A stretch of DNA of 64,000 nt from Anisodus tanguticus (GCA_034509755.1 CM067546.1:10256970-10320969), one strand, 5' to 3'. Shown: positions 1 to 12,422, counted from the first letter of the stretch. The notes: a model not told the origin generated them from the letters alone. Translations and numbers: made by a program.

Positions 1-660
1 CGAGAAAAAGTCTCCGAAATTGCGGGGACCAAGCTGTAAATATTGAAACTTCGAGGACCAAACTGTACATATGAAAGAATTCGATCCAAGCTGTACATAT
101 GAAACTTCGGGGATCAAAGCGTACATCCGGCGAGTTCTCTCGGTCCAAAAAGATAATATCGAACGAGGCCCACAATGCCCACGGCCCACCCGTGAACCCC
201 GTGAACCCGTGAACCCGTGAACCCGAGAACCCGAGAACCCGAGAACTCGGAACTCGGAACCGGAACCGGACGGGACGGGCGGGCGGCGGCGGCGCGTGTG
301 TGGGCTTAGCCTTGAACCCAAGCACATCTAGGTTTTCCCTCCTTTAAACACATGGGATACCCCTTGGGGTCCCAAACCCTTTACTAATTAGAGACTTATA
401 TAGAGAGCAATTCTTCCTATTCCCACCGATGTGGTAGATTTGTCCCACACCACATTTCCATATCTCAAACACCTTACTTCGTGGACCAATATCTCTTTCA
501 TTTCTCAACGAAATTAGACGATTCTTGGCCCTACGGTCATCTACTCACTTCGTAGATCATGCATGTGCGAAGAGACAAGGTCTCCAACATGCGGAACACA
601 AGTGTTTAATTCATCAAAGATGGGTGGACGCATCTCCCCGCCAAAGGCTAATTTCCAACA
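1..660 (-). repeat. 3' LTR (partial) of the Tork-like copia
   Basis: Matches 5385-5799, including the stretches CCAAACTGTACATATGAAAG and GACTTATATAGAGAGCAATT. It ends at 660 with TTCCAACA and is followed directly by the polypurine tract, which fixes this edge. About 205 bases (roughly 160-365) are present here and absent from the right LTR. The left part lies outside the window. Confidence 0.8.
188..295. repeat. GC-rich 8-bp minisatellite inside the LTR
   Basis: Degenerate tandem units CCCGTGAA, then CCCGAGAA, then shorter CGGAAC and GGGCGG steps. It sits in the part of the left LTR that has no counterpart in the right LTR, so it is an insertion or expansion specific to one copy. Confidence 0.75.
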
Positions 661-1960
661 ATCCCCTCTATGAAAGAGAGATTGTGGCGCACGCACAAGG
701 TGCCTACATTTCAGCAATCTTTCAGCGAAAAGATATTGCATCGGGGAGAGGTAGCTTACGCTTTGAACCTTCCCTAGTTGAATACCATCGGACTTACTTG
801 CGCGCGGTGAACGTGATGTCTTGAACCGTCAGTGTTTAGTGTAAGCCAAGACAACGATATCAACACAATAACTCTTCTTATTCATTTTCCTTCTTACGTT
901 TCTATCCGTTGTGGCCATGGACACACTTGGATTCTTAAGTGCGTTCATTTGAGTCGGCCATCCTCGCACTTAAATAGGTGATCTCCTACAAGGTATCCTG
1001 TTATACCCCACTTCACAAGTGTTAGGAATCATTAAAAGTTCCACAACTTTAACATCAACCGTTTGAGGATCTTTTAAAAAGTTTTGGAAGCTTAACCTTT
1101 ACCCACCACATGCAGCAAAGCACTTTAATGTCTATTGCGGGAACAGCTTTGGATTCATGTTTCCGTACAGAAATCATCATCCGAAGTGCTTCTTGCTTCC
1201 ACCGAAGCGCTCAACTGAACCTTTAGCCGCTTAGTTTTCCCATTGAACCAAATTCTTGGGATCTCCAATCAGTATGGTTGGGTTTCCACCGCAAAGGTTC
1301 GTATTGTTTGGGTTTTAAGCCAATTCCCCTAGACAGGCAGAACACTTGATCTCCGGGTAGTCCCTTAGTTAGTAAACAAGGATGTGACACCCGTGATGAT
1401 CAACTGCTATACGGTCTTATGTCTCCGACAGATCCTAAAAGATATGTCTAGACGCCGTCATCCGTGTCCTTCCTGAAGCCGACCGGCTAGCCACAGTGTA
1501 TAACTGCTGAAGACACGGGTATCTCCCAATAAGGGACGTCCTCTAAGGAGCCGTGAAGTTACTCAACTTCTTTCATGCTTTGTACAAAGCGATAAACTTC
1601 GATTCCATCATGAATCGGCCGATGCAAGTTTGTTTAGAGGATTTTCCAAGACCCACCATACACATTTGCTTGTGGCTTTGGTATTCTTCAGATCTGATGT
1701 CCAGTTTGCATCTTGTGTTCTCCCGAACCATTGGACATCCGAGAATACTATAATCGTAGATAAGCGAATAATTCGGATATCGTCATATCCGACTTAACGC
1801 CTTCTATTGATCATGTATTAAGATCATCAGTGAACCTTAGTTCAACTGATCTGTTTGTAGGACGATACCAGGTCGGTTGTAGTGTGTACAATACATTGAA
1901 CTACACATGACATGTGCATATCGCTCTTTGTCTATGGGAGCACCATGATTCCAATCAATT

Positions 1961-2416
1961 CTATGATTCATATCCATTGGTGGCTTCAACGAGACTGTCT
2001 ACTATCGACCAGTCCGTTAGATGTCTTAGAAATCCAATTCCTAAGATGTCATCTGTGATACCCATATCTTTCATATCGAGACTTTGTTTCAATATGACTT
2101 TTACTTTTTGTTGATTCTCCAACTGTTGGCTTTCTAATTTCAGAGCCAATGTTTCTGTGGTCAGATTCATTGTTTCTGTTTTATCTGAAACTTTCAGGAC
2201 CAAAATGTAAACATTTCAGGGACCAAGATGAAAGTTCAGGAAGAAGCCCAACAGTCCGGCAAACCAAGTCTGATTCTCTTCTTCCAACTCTCCGGTTGGG
2301 AAAGCTGTTTCAACATCCATGCCACGCAAGACTGCAATGGCCTTGGATGTGAAGCTACTTACAGGGGAGCACATCTTACAACCCAAAGGTTCTTTTCCCG
2401 GAGGAAGATCAACCAT
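1961..2416 (-). pseudogene. copia reverse transcriptase remnant
   Basis: Minus-strand pieces keep recognisable copia RT wording. Near 2416-2380 is VDLPPGKEPLGCK (the usual start of the RT module), near 2330-2290 is MDVETAFPTGELEEE (family form DVKTAFLHGDLEEE), and at about 2060 is DMKDMGITDDILGI (family form DMKDMGEADVILGI). The blocks lie in different frames with deleted sequence between them, including the catalytic YVDD region, so it cannot encode a working enzyme. The linker signature EPRRSK lies upstream at about 2600. RNase H should follow at 1500-1950 but is too decayed for me to place. Confidence 0.8.
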
Positions 2417-3004
2417 TACGCAAGTATGGTTCTATATGATAGAGTCTATTTCTCTCTTTGTAGCTTCTTTCCAAAGCAGCGCTTTTGGAGATGACAATTA
2501 TTTGTTAATTGTCCATGGTTCGTTCTCAACCATACAAGCTAGAAGGTATGGAACAAGTCTTTGTCCCCTCTTTGCTCCTTCTCGGTTCAACATCTAGAAT
2601 CCCTGAGTTCTGCATATCTGGAATATTAAGTTCCGGATAGCCAGCAACTTTCGAGTCCTGTAGATACGGAACGTCTAGTTCCGGACAGTCAGGCCCTCGC
2701 GGGTTCTTGTTAACCTTGAGCAATTACTCCCTTTTCCTTTTTCAAGGAAAGCTATCTTCAAAGTATTCAGTATTCTTTGACACCAAGAGGCGATCAACAC
2801 TACTGTTATTTGCAGATCCAGTGGATATGCAATCTACAGTCTTAGGTACAACTTGACCTGTTTCATTATTCCAACTTTTACCAAGCAACCCCACATAAAT
2901 TGGGCGTACGACTTTGCGTTTGGCTAACACCATTGGACTAAGGTGAGAAATGAACAGTCGTTTAATGAACGATGCTTCACTTTCTCCCCCTCTATCACTA
3001 CGAA

Positions 3005-3205
3005 TTACTCATTCCGTAGGCTTAGTTGATTTTCAACTTCTGCTTTGTAGCGCTTATACGCTTCAACGGCTTCATCTTTGCTTTTTAACAAACAAAGGAT
3101 TCCATACGTTGTACCATCATCAATGAAGGTCATAACGTACTTGTCTCCCCCTCTATTTTGTATAACCTTCAAATCACCCAAGTAGGTGTGACTAAGTTCT
3201 AGAGG
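3005..3205 (-). pseudogene. copia integrase core remnant
   Basis: The minus-strand reading contains LSHTYLGDLKVIQNRGGDKY followed by VMTFIDDGTTYGILCLLKSK and DEAVEAYKRYKAEVENQ. This is the first half of the copia integrase catalytic core around the first aspartates, where the family form is FITFIDDCTRYCYVYLL. The second half and the zinc finger are absent or unreadable. It lies between the gag remnant on the right and the RT remnant on the left, in the correct copia order for the minus strand. Confidence 0.75.
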
Positions 3206-3649
3206 AGCGATGCTTCTTTCGCTATTCCCTTTGACGGAATTTGGAAAGGTGATTTTGCCTCTTCGTCTACCTCACATTCATTTTGAGGGTTTATGTCGAC
3301 GAAGGCAACAATCTCAACATCGTTAGCTTTTGAATGACTTGCTATTTAACGTGTCTTAATCTATGATGGCATAGATGCACGGATTACAAATATATCATTC
3401 ATTTGGCTACGACGTTATGTACCATTCTTAGTTATTACTGCACTGTTGGACTAGTCTCAAACCAACTTGACCAACAGCGTCCCTTAAACCAAGTTAGGAA
3501 CATGTAACACCTCTTTTAGAGTGATCTTATTCCTTGAAGTCCTAATGAGGACAACCTCTCCAGCCCCTTTGATTTTAGAGGTGGCGTTGCTTCACATGAA
3601 CAACCTCTTGCCCGTGGTTAGGGCGTAACCGGATCATATGAGATCTGTA

Positions 3650-4581
3650 TGCTCTGGCCCACTCCAGTTGCTTTGGCAGACTGAGTGTCCAATTTCTTTT
3701 CTGCCTTTCTTTAGGCCTTCGGATCATTTAAGACACGGAAACTCGGCCCACCACACTAGGTGTCCTTTACTTTTCCTATGAAATGAATTCTGGCCCCACT
3801 CCAGTCGCCCGGAGGCTTTATATGACTGAGTGTCCAATATCATCATATCAAAAGAAATTTGGCCCACTCCAGTCGCCCGGAGGCTTTGTATGACTGAGTG
3901 TCCAATATCATCCTATGAAGGATCTTCTGCCAAATAGTATGACAAGTTCTACGTCTTTAACTTTTAGACTCATTCCGTTAAGATTGGTGCCCAGATAATT
4001 CTTGGCGCTTACTTAAGAGTGGTAACAGTTTTCGCACAGTTAGTGGATCTTTCTCCATCGTATGTGCGAACCTACTTTACACACTTTTAATCACTACACT
4101 TAAAAGAATGGATCTTTTTAAGTCGTTTACAAAATCCAATCTTTAAACGGAAAAGAAGATGAGACTAAACTTCTGATTTGTTAAAGCGTAAGGAATATAA
4201 ATTATTTTCATATTCCTCCTTACTTTAATCCATTTTTAATCAGACATCATTTAATCTTTATTCTTGACAAGTAAGAAAAACTACTTATCCCAATTTCGAA
4301 TTCTTGCTCACTTCAGTCACTTCATTAGACTGAGTGTCCATTTCCTTCTCACCATTATTCGGATCTTTTGTCTGGGATAGATACAGGCCTTCTGCTGCAA
4401 GATAGAAGTACATCTTCAGTCTTCTCCTCTTGTCCCGTTGACATCCTCGGAGCTCTCGAGAGCGCTTGTTCCCACCGGTCTTGGTAGCGGTGACACCATG
4501 AACACGTTCATCATCATCACTCTCTTCTACCAGAAAACCATTGCCATATCCAGATTTGGTCACACAACTTTTGACCGACAT
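3650..4581 (-). pseudogene. copia gag-region remnant with DTQS repeats
   Basis: The minus-strand reading at 4581-4285 is an open stretch of 98 codons, acidic then basic, with no domain I can name. It ends with the phrase DTQSNEVTEVSKNSK. Related phrases recur further along: DTQSYKASGRLEW at about 3895 and again at about 3830, and DTQSAKATGV at about 3690. The DNA repeat is about 64 bases long for the two best copies. Position suggests the gag or gag-protease part of the element. The assignment is by position; no zinc knuckle is visible. Confidence 0.45.
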
Positions 4582-5239
4582 CTTTCGAACACTAATAGTA
4601 ATACTATACGATCTTGTCTTAAGTTGTTGGTATTCTATGGTACTTTATAGAGCAGTACGGGAAGTAATAACTATTACATATGTTCGAAATGAGAAATAAA
4701 TGGTCAATCTTCAAAACTGCCGCATGTGTGTTGTGTATTGAATCTTGATCACCTTGCAAAGCCAATGTTGAGAACTGCCGCAAGTTTGTTGTGCCTTGAA
4801 TCTTCATAACCTGAAATCTAGAAACAACTAAATCTGGATGGTTACAACATTGTGTGTTGAGTCGAGGATAGCCCTCTATCTTTAAGACAAGATTGCCCCG
4901 TATATATGCTTTTACGTTAGCGGGCAATAGTCTCCCAAGATAAAATAACACTTTAATCTCAACACTACAAAGCCAATAGGTTGAGCCTGGCGAAGAAAAC
5001 AAATATGACTCGACTTGCTGAAGATATGGAATAGGAAGGAAGAGTTTCTCAATATTCTTCTCTTTTGTCTCTGTGTATATAGTGTGTCTCTGTAGTGTAT
5101 ATCTTGTGTATATGTGTGGGTTTCCTCACTGATTTTCGTCAAAATTTGCTCACTGTTTTGAGCTATTTTCGTGATTGTTTTTCGTCGAGTTTTTGCCTTT
5201 CGTATTTTCGTCTATGTTTCTGCTGTTTCTTGCTTTTTT

Positions 5240-5799
5240 TTTCAGCCAAGTGAAGCTCTATATATAGCAAGAGGAGGGGCTGTCCAACAGCCACAAACAA
5301 GGCTGTAATGGCCCTTAAAGGAGGCCATTAAAACAGCCAAGTAATGGCTGCTCACTGCCCAAGTAATGGGCTGTTAATGGAGGAATTAATCAGCCAAATA
5401 ATGGGGACCAAACTGTAAATATTGAAACTTCAGGGACCAAACTGTACATATGAAAGAATTCTGGTCCAAACTGTACATCTGGCAGAGTTCTCTGGTCCAA
5501 AAAGATAATATCAGACCCTTTACCAATTAGAGACTTATATAGAGAGCAATTCTTCCTATTCCCACCGATGTGGTAGATTTGTCCCACACCACATTTCCAT
5601 GTCTCAAACACCTTACTTCGTGGACCAATATCTCTTTCATTTCTCAACGAAATTAGACGATTCTTGGCCCTACGGTCATCTACTCACTTCGTAGATCATG
5701 CATGTGCGAAGAGACAAGGTCTCCAACATGCGGAACACAAGTGTTTAATTCATCAAAGATGGGTGGACGCATCTCCCCGCCAAATGCTAATTTCCAACA
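5240..5799 (-). repeat. 5' LTR of the Tork-like copia (left edge uncertain)
   Basis: Homologous to 1-660 over 5385-5799. The right edge at 5799 is TTCCAACA (minus-strand start TGTTGGAA), and the bases after it, AGGTT, would be the target duplication. The left edge is not fixed: the R-U5 part downstream of the TATA box may run to about 4900. Confidence 0.7.
5255..5268 (-). promoter_or_regulatory. TATA box in the 5' LTR
   Basis: The minus strand reads GCTATATATAGAGC, a good plant TATA box in U3. It is followed by a purine-poor stretch and a long AC-rich leader, as in copia LTR promoters. Confidence 0.55.
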
Positions 5800-6428
5800 A
5801 GGTTAAGCGGACCTACAATACTAACACTACAACTATCAATTTGCAAGCGTAAGTAGGACTACGCTCGACTATCTACTACCCTTCTACCCTAATCCATCTA
5901 ATCCATGTCCTCCACAACCCCCTAGAACCACCATTCTAGATATTAGCTGAAATATATTTATTTTTTAAAAACTAGCGTCTGCTTCTAAACATTCTCTGGG
6001 ACCACTATAAAATACTTTAGGAGACAAAAGACTTAAGCCTTGGTAAACATTCTTGGTAATAAAGAGAAAATAGATCGTGTTTCTACTGCAGATATCATTC
6101 AATCGATGAAGATATGGCTAGGGCAAGCTTTTCACCTATGGCTTCTGGTGGGAAAATATGTGAGAAGGACGGGAAGCAATGGACTTCGATCGGTGAAATA
6201 GTTTGAAGGTTTTATTTATTTTATTTACACGTGAGCTGCACGTGGGGCCCCAAGGTTAAACTTAACAGGGCTTTAGGATAAATCTGTTAGATTGAGGGCA
6301 AAGGACCAAATTGAGCACCTTTTATATTACATTAAGGACTATATTGATCAAGTAGAATATATTAAGGACCAAAATAAACCTACGCCATACATTAAGGACC
6401 ATTTTGATCGTTTGCTCTCTTTTTTATA
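5800..6428. other. Non-coding spacer with SINE-like scrap
   Basis: No supported gene. Bases 5860-5925 resemble 50320-50375 (shared CTACCCTAATCCAT and TCCTCCACAACCCCCTA), text I know from a dispersed solanaceous SINE. At 6330-6410 the phrase ATTAAGGACCA recurs three times at irregular spacing. Confidence 0.5.
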
Positions 6429-6682
6429 CTCCATATGTTTCAATTTAAGTGTCTTAGTTTCTTTTTTTATATGTTCCGAAAAAAGTGTTTCTTTCTAAAT
6501 TTAGTTATTTAACAATTTAATCATGCTACATTGCAAGCTTATAACCACAAGATTCAAATAACATTTTGTTACTTTATATATTTTTAATTTAATTTAAGAT
6601 CACAAGATTCAATAGTCTCCCTTTATTTTTTAAACTTCGTATCAAGTCAAACTAAGACACTTAAATATTGGGAGCGGGGGAG
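6429..6682. mobile_element. Stowaway-like MITE
   Basis: 254 bp with terminal inverted repeats: the left end carries CAATTTAAGTGTCTTAGTTT, and the right end carries AAACTAAGACACTTAAATAT before GGGAGCGGGGGAG. The left end is preceded by TA, the target used by Tc1/mariner-type MITEs; the right flank is TT, so the second TA has mutated. No coding capacity, as expected. Confidence 0.75.
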
Positions 6683-6916
6683 TTTTGTTTATGTGGTGTG
6701 TGCGGAAAAGGCTGGTACTTTATTCACATTGTAAATTGGATGCGGTAGAAAGAAAGAACCATCACTGAAGAAAAAGAAAGAACCACCAGTAACTATTTGC
6801 CTCATCCCCCTTTCGTTCTCCATATTAAAAAAAAGGTACTGTATCCAACTCTAATTGGTATTGTTCAGTATTCGTGAAAAATATATTATCATTTGAAAAC
6901 AAAATATGTATCTCCA

Positions 6917-8686
6917 TGTTACACCGGTATTTTTGCAATCGTATGCATCGTAAATAAAGTAACATAAAGCCAGTGAAGTTAAGATTCAATATTAGGATGA
7001 AAATAAGCTTAAACGAGTGTTACGAAAGCTTCATAATATTTCGGGGTCAAACGAATCAAAGAAACTAAGTTCGTCGAAACTCGGGGAAAGAAAAACAAAA
7101 TTTCAGACCTGATTTTAGGCCCAAATTGTCAGGGGTATATCTCCTAGTATATATAAGTTGTTATGGGGTGCATAATATATCTACATTTAAGTTTAGTGAG
7201 TCTACTTTCCAATACAACAAACCGTTCGTCAAACAGAGCTCTGCATAAAAGGTTATGTACGTTTTAACAACACACTGCAAAGCAGCCGCCCGGGTCCCAC
7301 TCGAGGCAGTGGCCGACCTTTGGCTCTTTAAATTAAGATGTATACTAAATTTCAACCAATTTCTTCTTCAAATTTCGTCCTTCCGTGGCATTAACCATTT
7401 TCCGCAAGAGAGTTACTAGCTTAGGAATACGTTTGAGTCCTTCCGTGTCATTAACCATAGTTCAAATACCTTGATGTAGGTTGAAGTACTACAAGAAGTA
7501 CTTGGAGTCATTACCAACAAGGTATGTTAAGGCAAATTATATCTTTCTTTTGGCATGTTCTAAGTACGAAGCGTAAACTTAATATTGTCCCATAAATGAT
7601 TCTACTCTTAATAGTGAAGAATGTTCATGTTATTCATTCCTATTGTCAAAGTATATCTAAATATGTTCCTAAATTCTTATTGAGGTATATGGGAAAGATA
7701 TTAGTATTCATAATGTTAATCAGGGGTGAAGCGACATTACATCACTCCGACAAACTTATAGTGTCTTATTATCATATCATTCATGCATTACATTCATGTA
7801 CATACTTTGAGCTCAAATGAGTTATATACTCTACTATATGTATGATTTATATATGTATGGGCCATGGTAAATGGGATACAAAGTTATATATGCACACCAC
7901 CTGCAGCTGATACAGATATACACGATAATGGTTATATCCACAGAGGCTGATATGATATGATGGGATGCCCATAGAGGCTTGATGGCATTATATACGTATA
8001 TGTATATGCATGACCACATTGTGCATGGCATTTAGACATATTATGGCCCTCAGAGGCATTCTACACAGACATGATACTTATGCATATTATGGCCCTCAGA
8101 GGCATTCTACACAGACATGGTACTTAGGCATATTATGGCCCTCAAAGGCATTCCCTACTGGTTGGTGTTTCTTGTCTCATATTACCTGACATACTCGATA
8201 CATCAGTCTTACTGACGTCTTTTTTATCGGGGACGCTGCGTTTCATGTCTGCAGGCTCAGGCAAAGAGGGTGACAATTCGCACTAGTAGGTTGTCGGTTC
8301 AGCTGATATTGGAGCACTCTATTTGTTCCACAGTGGCAGTCTGGTCGTGGTATGGTATTTTGGATATGCATAGGGGTATGACGAGGCCTTGTCCTGACCT
8401 TATAATGTTACGTACTCTTTAGAGGCTTGTACACAGTTATCCTTTGTATAGTAGTCATGTATGGCCTTGTCAGCCTTAGTATGTATATATGCATAGGTTG
8501 GGTTCTTCCATTTGCAAGAGTTTACACAGTACCTTTCTAGTTTATTGTTCCCATGTGTCAGCGGGATATTTGGTGACGGTCCTCGTGGCCATGATTAATT
8601 ATGGTTAGATGCAAATTACATGATTAGTGGTACTCGACAAGTAAGGTTCGGGTGCCCTTCATGACCCTCCAGTTTGGGTCGTGACA
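6917..8686 (+). repeat. 5' LTR of the Gypsy element, internally deleted
   Basis: 1770 bp. Collinear with the 3' LTR except that about 820 bp, equivalent to 12870-13695, is missing at a junction near 7380-7400. Ends GTCGTGACA. Confidence 0.9.
8041..8155 (+). repeat. 46-bp tandem repeat inside the 5' LTR
   Basis: The phrase TTATGGCCCTCAGAGGCATT starts at 8041, 8087 and, with one change, 8133. The same array occurs in the 3' LTR (about 14336-14445) and in the related LTR at 19034-19140, so it is an old feature of the family. Confidence 0.85.
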
Positions 8687-8690
8687 AACT

Positions 8691-8706
8691 TGGTATCATA
8701 GCAGGT
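8691..8706 (+). other. Primer binding site (tRNA-Met type)
   Basis: TGGTATCATAGCAGGT lies four bases after the LTR. It matches the initiator tRNA-Met complement TGGTATCAGAGC with one change. Confidence 0.8.
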
Positions 8707-10989
8707 CTGTCCTAGGGAGTCTGCAAGCCGTGTCTAGTAGAGTTTTATTTATGGGGGTGTTGCGCGCCACACTTATAAACAGGAGGCTGCAAGGCATTTA
8801 GGGATGGTTTCCATTCTTTCATCTCATAGATCGTGCATCAGAGCTAAGTCTTAAAAATTCAAGTTAAACTTATACCGTTTCAGTATTGCGGGTTACTACA
8901 AAGACTTCAGTTAGTTCACATTCGTAGCCAGTAAATGAGTGACTTCTACCAAATTATTGATACGTCAAAAGTGCAGTATTATGTTGAAGTTTCTGCTTAT
9001 GAGGAACAGTCTCACTCATATACAGAAGAGATAATGAAAGCCTGGGAAGAAAAATGTTTGTTTTGGGATACAAAAAGAGTAAAGTAAAGGAAGGTCAAAG
9101 CATCTAAACGCAGAGGATTGTAAGGAGATTGATATTCAGGTAGAACGATATAAGTATTGTCATGTTTCCATCAGTGGTGGTTGAACCACAATAAGAGATA
9201 CATATTATAGCTTGCGATTTACCGATATCGATAAACGTTGTTTTAGAAAGAAGTGAGATATCGGGAGCTAGTGAAGGTTATAATGATTGTTATCATAGAC
9301 AGTCCTAAAAAAATAATACAATTACATAAAATACATCACGTCTTTAGAAGATATATACATGATGTACTCGGGAATTATTAGTTGGATATGATCCTTAAAG
9401 ATTTAAGGTCCGGATATTTCAACCTTGGTGTGCAAGGAAACTGTTTCCTCTCAGAGGGGCTCTTGCTTTAAGTAAAGCAGAAATAGTAAGTGCCTTGAAG
9501 AAGAAAAAAAAACTGATTAAAGAAGGAGAAGTTAAAAGTGAATGAATGTTTTGTTACAAAAATTTGTACTAAGTTAAGAAATAAGATTGATAGAAAAAGG
9601 GATGATGCAAGTATAGGTGGGACATGATCAATATAAGGAATAACATAGAGTTATACGATAAAACATAGTAACATGAAAAGATGGTAGCCAAGTAAACCAG
9701 AAAACAAGAAGAAGTAATAACTGAGTTAAGGAAATGAATGTGTTATGAGACTACTTATTCACATGAGAATTGAATGACTAAATGTCAACAGAACATACTG
9801 ATCAGGTGATTTAGCTCTCTGAATTAGAAAGCATCGATATTGAGGAATTTTCTCAGTTAAACGGAATGACAGTTGGAACCTCAAGATATTGTTATAATGA
9901 AGAATATTGAGAAGTTGCAAGGTGAGCAATTAGACAGTAAGAGAATAAACTGCAAAGGAAAGGGACAGTCCTTAAAGGTTATCAAGAAAGAATCCTCAAA
10001 TTTAAATGTCTTAACTAGAAGATAAAGAGTATATGGAGACTAAGAATGCCAGTTATGAACATATGACGTTCTACCTGGGTAAATGGTTTAGAAGTCCCTT
10101 GCAAGAGAGAATGGCGTTGGAGCAAATTGTAAGTTATCAAAAGTAAGGAGAGCGCCCCTTTCACCGGGACAAACAACCCATTTATAAGATCACAGAAGTA
10201 TTAAAGGAGTTGAGGCAACAATAAGACTTTTCATGACGGAAATCTTAGAGCATAGATAGTGGTCCTCCTTACCTAGGTAAGGTAGTACGATGAAGGATCA
10301 ATACAAAACTCATATGATGGTTTAATACAAAGATGAGAAGGTTATGACAAAGAAGTTTCAGGACAAATCATATAGTGTCATCCAAATTCGATGAATGTGA
10401 CATGAATGTAAAATGAGATGCAAGTATCAATGCCAAGAAAGGAATGACAAAAGAAATAAATCAAGATGCGTCTTCCTACTAATGGTAAAGACACCACCTG
10501 ACAAGTTGCAATGCTACAGAGGCCTATGGGTCTTCTTAAAAGAGAGTAACGCTTCTTGGGAATAAAAAGGGTAAAGAAAGTCAAGCTCAGACGATATAGT
10601 ATAATAAGGTCCCCCTTCAAAGAAAGATGGCTCGGAAACAATAGTTATTAATCAGATCTTAGAAATAACATCATTGGTGGTCAAAGTGAAAGGATAACCA
10701 ATATAAACGAATTTTGTCTTGTTACAGTTTAAAAGAGAGAGATTAACAGAATAAAGTGATAGCCTTTAGAGCAATATAAGAAAGGATGTGTGGGCAGTTT
10801 ATCTTGTCTAGAGGTCAAGGAAAGAGAATTAACTAAAAGATCTTTAATAGTTAGCAAATTTAAGGGTCCAATCTCAGGGCTCTAATGATAACGAGGTTGT
10901 AATACATAAGGTAGCAGTGTTGCTCCTGTGGAAAGTGTAACAAAGTAATAATATGAGAACAAAAAATCGGTACTATAAAAAAAAGTCCC

Positions 10990-12001
10990 ATGGCAAAGGA
11001 AGTCAATATTCAAATTAAGGAAGACGGAGTTTTCCGATACCCAGATCAATTGTATGCCCCAGATTTAACCGGTTTTTGGAGTAGTGCTGAGAAGACACAC
11101 ATTATTCTCGCTATCTTATTTCACTTAGTTCGACGAAGATGTACCAGGGTATTAAAGGCACAGATTGATGTAATAACGTGAAAATGAGTATTGCCGAGTT
11201 AGCATAATAACTCAATGGCAACAGGTAAAAATAGAATATCAAGGCCCAAAGGGACAATTTCGAGAGTGGAGTTCTCAATGAAAGAATAAAAAGGAAGTTC
11301 AAAGTGTAGTATAAGTTTACCCCGCCCTTATCAGAAATGCTACCCAGAGGATTGATTGTCGATAAATTTATAAGATTGACCAATTTCTCACCAGAATGAG
11401 CTATTCGAACAGCCGAGGATTATACAAGTAATATATATCAAATAAGAACGTACGACTTCAGGATATTCCAATGTCTATTATCTTCGATAGAAGATCTTAC
11501 TTACAGTGAACTTCTAGAAATTTCTTCAGGAAAGATGGAAGCACAGAAAATTATAATTTTATCCTAAATAAGTGACCATCCAAATGCACAATATAGATGC
11601 TCGGTGACATGTTACAAATAGGTATGCTAGGTTTCAAATTAGAGTGGGAAGATCACTTACCCCACAAAAGAGTTATATATCATAGCAATATCATCTTAAC
11701 ATCTAGATGGATTCATATGAGATCTTGTATGGCCAGAAGTACAGATCTTCCATTGATTGATTCAACAGGTTTGAGAGTTAAAGGAAGTCTAATTAAATTT
11801 TCCTTTATCGATGTTACGGAAGTGTATAGGAGATTCATTTTGTATGTCCCAAGTCCAGGGTGTTTTCGGTACAGAGAATTTGTCTTATGGAAATATTTTA
11901 GTTGCTATCCTATATCATCAAGCCCAAAAGTTACAGACTATAGAGACGATCTCTGGTTCAGGTGTTGTGAAGGAAGCAATGGGATAAAAGAGATGATTTG
12001 A
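10990..12001 (+). pseudogene. Gypsy integrase remnants
   Basis: Two weak blocks are readable. At about 11010-11170, DGVFRYPDQLYAPDLTGFWS, followed by AEKTHIILAILFHLVRRRCT, corresponds to the linker and zinc finger of Gypsy integrase (family wording: DGVLRFQGRLCVPD, then a helix with a conserved AH). At about 11640-11750, WEDHLPHKRVIYHSN and a following MARS correspond to the late core region (family wording: WEDHLPLAEFAYNNS, then YGRRCRSP). Key residues are lost and the frame is punctuated by stops; reverse transcriptase and gag are not readable between 8707 and 10900. Spacing and order fit a decayed plus-strand pol. Confidence 0.6.
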
Positions 12002-12408
12002 AAAGTTAAGAAAGACATAAAGTCTAGGCATCCTTGTTTATTCCATCTAAAAGGTTACAACGGCACTCGTACGATACAATTTTCCAATTTCTATCCTATC
12101 TATCAAGCATATTTTATATATCCTGTTGAGGCAATGTTATTGAGTCAGATGTGATAGATGTAGCCCAGGCTTCGGTAGTGAACAAACGAGGTGAGTTATG
12201 GCTAACCTTTTTAGCTTCCGGATAGATGGTTGGTCGTGTGGGGCCAATATCATTATGTTATGTTATTTTGTGGCCCTGTGTGGCATTGTATATGTATTCT
12301 GGATGCTTGACAGGTTTTGGACAGTCCAGTTTACAGTGCAAACTCTGCCGAAATTTTTAGAAATCCTGAGAGTTAGAATTTTCTACAACATTCGAGGACA
12401 AATGTTCT

Positions 12409-12422
12409 TAAGGGAGGAATGA
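12409..12422 (+). other. Polypurine tract before the 3' LTR
   Basis: TAAGGGAGGAATGA directly precedes the LTR start TGTTACACC, the plus-strand primer position for Gypsy elements. The preceding ATTCGAGGACAAATGTTCTT is typical of the end of solanaceous Gypsy polyproteins. Confidence 0.8.

Larger units (their letters stand above)
1..5799 (-). mobile_element. Decayed Ty1/copia element, Tork-like, 3' LTR cut by window edge
   Basis: Two direct repeats (1-660 and a block ending at 5799) flank a degenerate interior whose remnants, read on the minus strand from right to left, run gag, integrase, linker, reverse transcriptase, which is copia order. The minus-strand LTR start TGTTGGAAATTAGC is seen at both ends, and a polypurine tract (complement of 661-670, AGAGGGGAT) touches the left LTR. 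No convincing tRNA-Met primer site was found beside the right LTR. All frames are broken. Lineage (Tork) is inferred from the LTR start and the integrase wording. Confidence 0.8.

Noticed and set aside
525..824. 99-residue open frame beginning MALRSSTHFV, repeated at 5664
   Set aside because: Both copies lie in the two LTRs of the same copia element; the frame differs after the LTR edge, so it is an LTR shadow and not a gene.
3770..3920. Tandem GGCCCACTCCAGTC-type repeats considered as a CRISPR-like array
   Set aside because: Only two close copies, in a plant genome, within a copia remnant; they read as part of a repeated peptide phrase.
7596..8031. Open frames in the Gypsy LTRs (repeated at 13892 and 18596)
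   Set aside because: They are the same LTR sequence in three copies with differing frames and no conserved protein.
10378..10641. 87-residue minus-strand open frame inside the Gypsy interior
   Set aside because: Antisense to the element, no recognisable motif, and surrounding frames are random.
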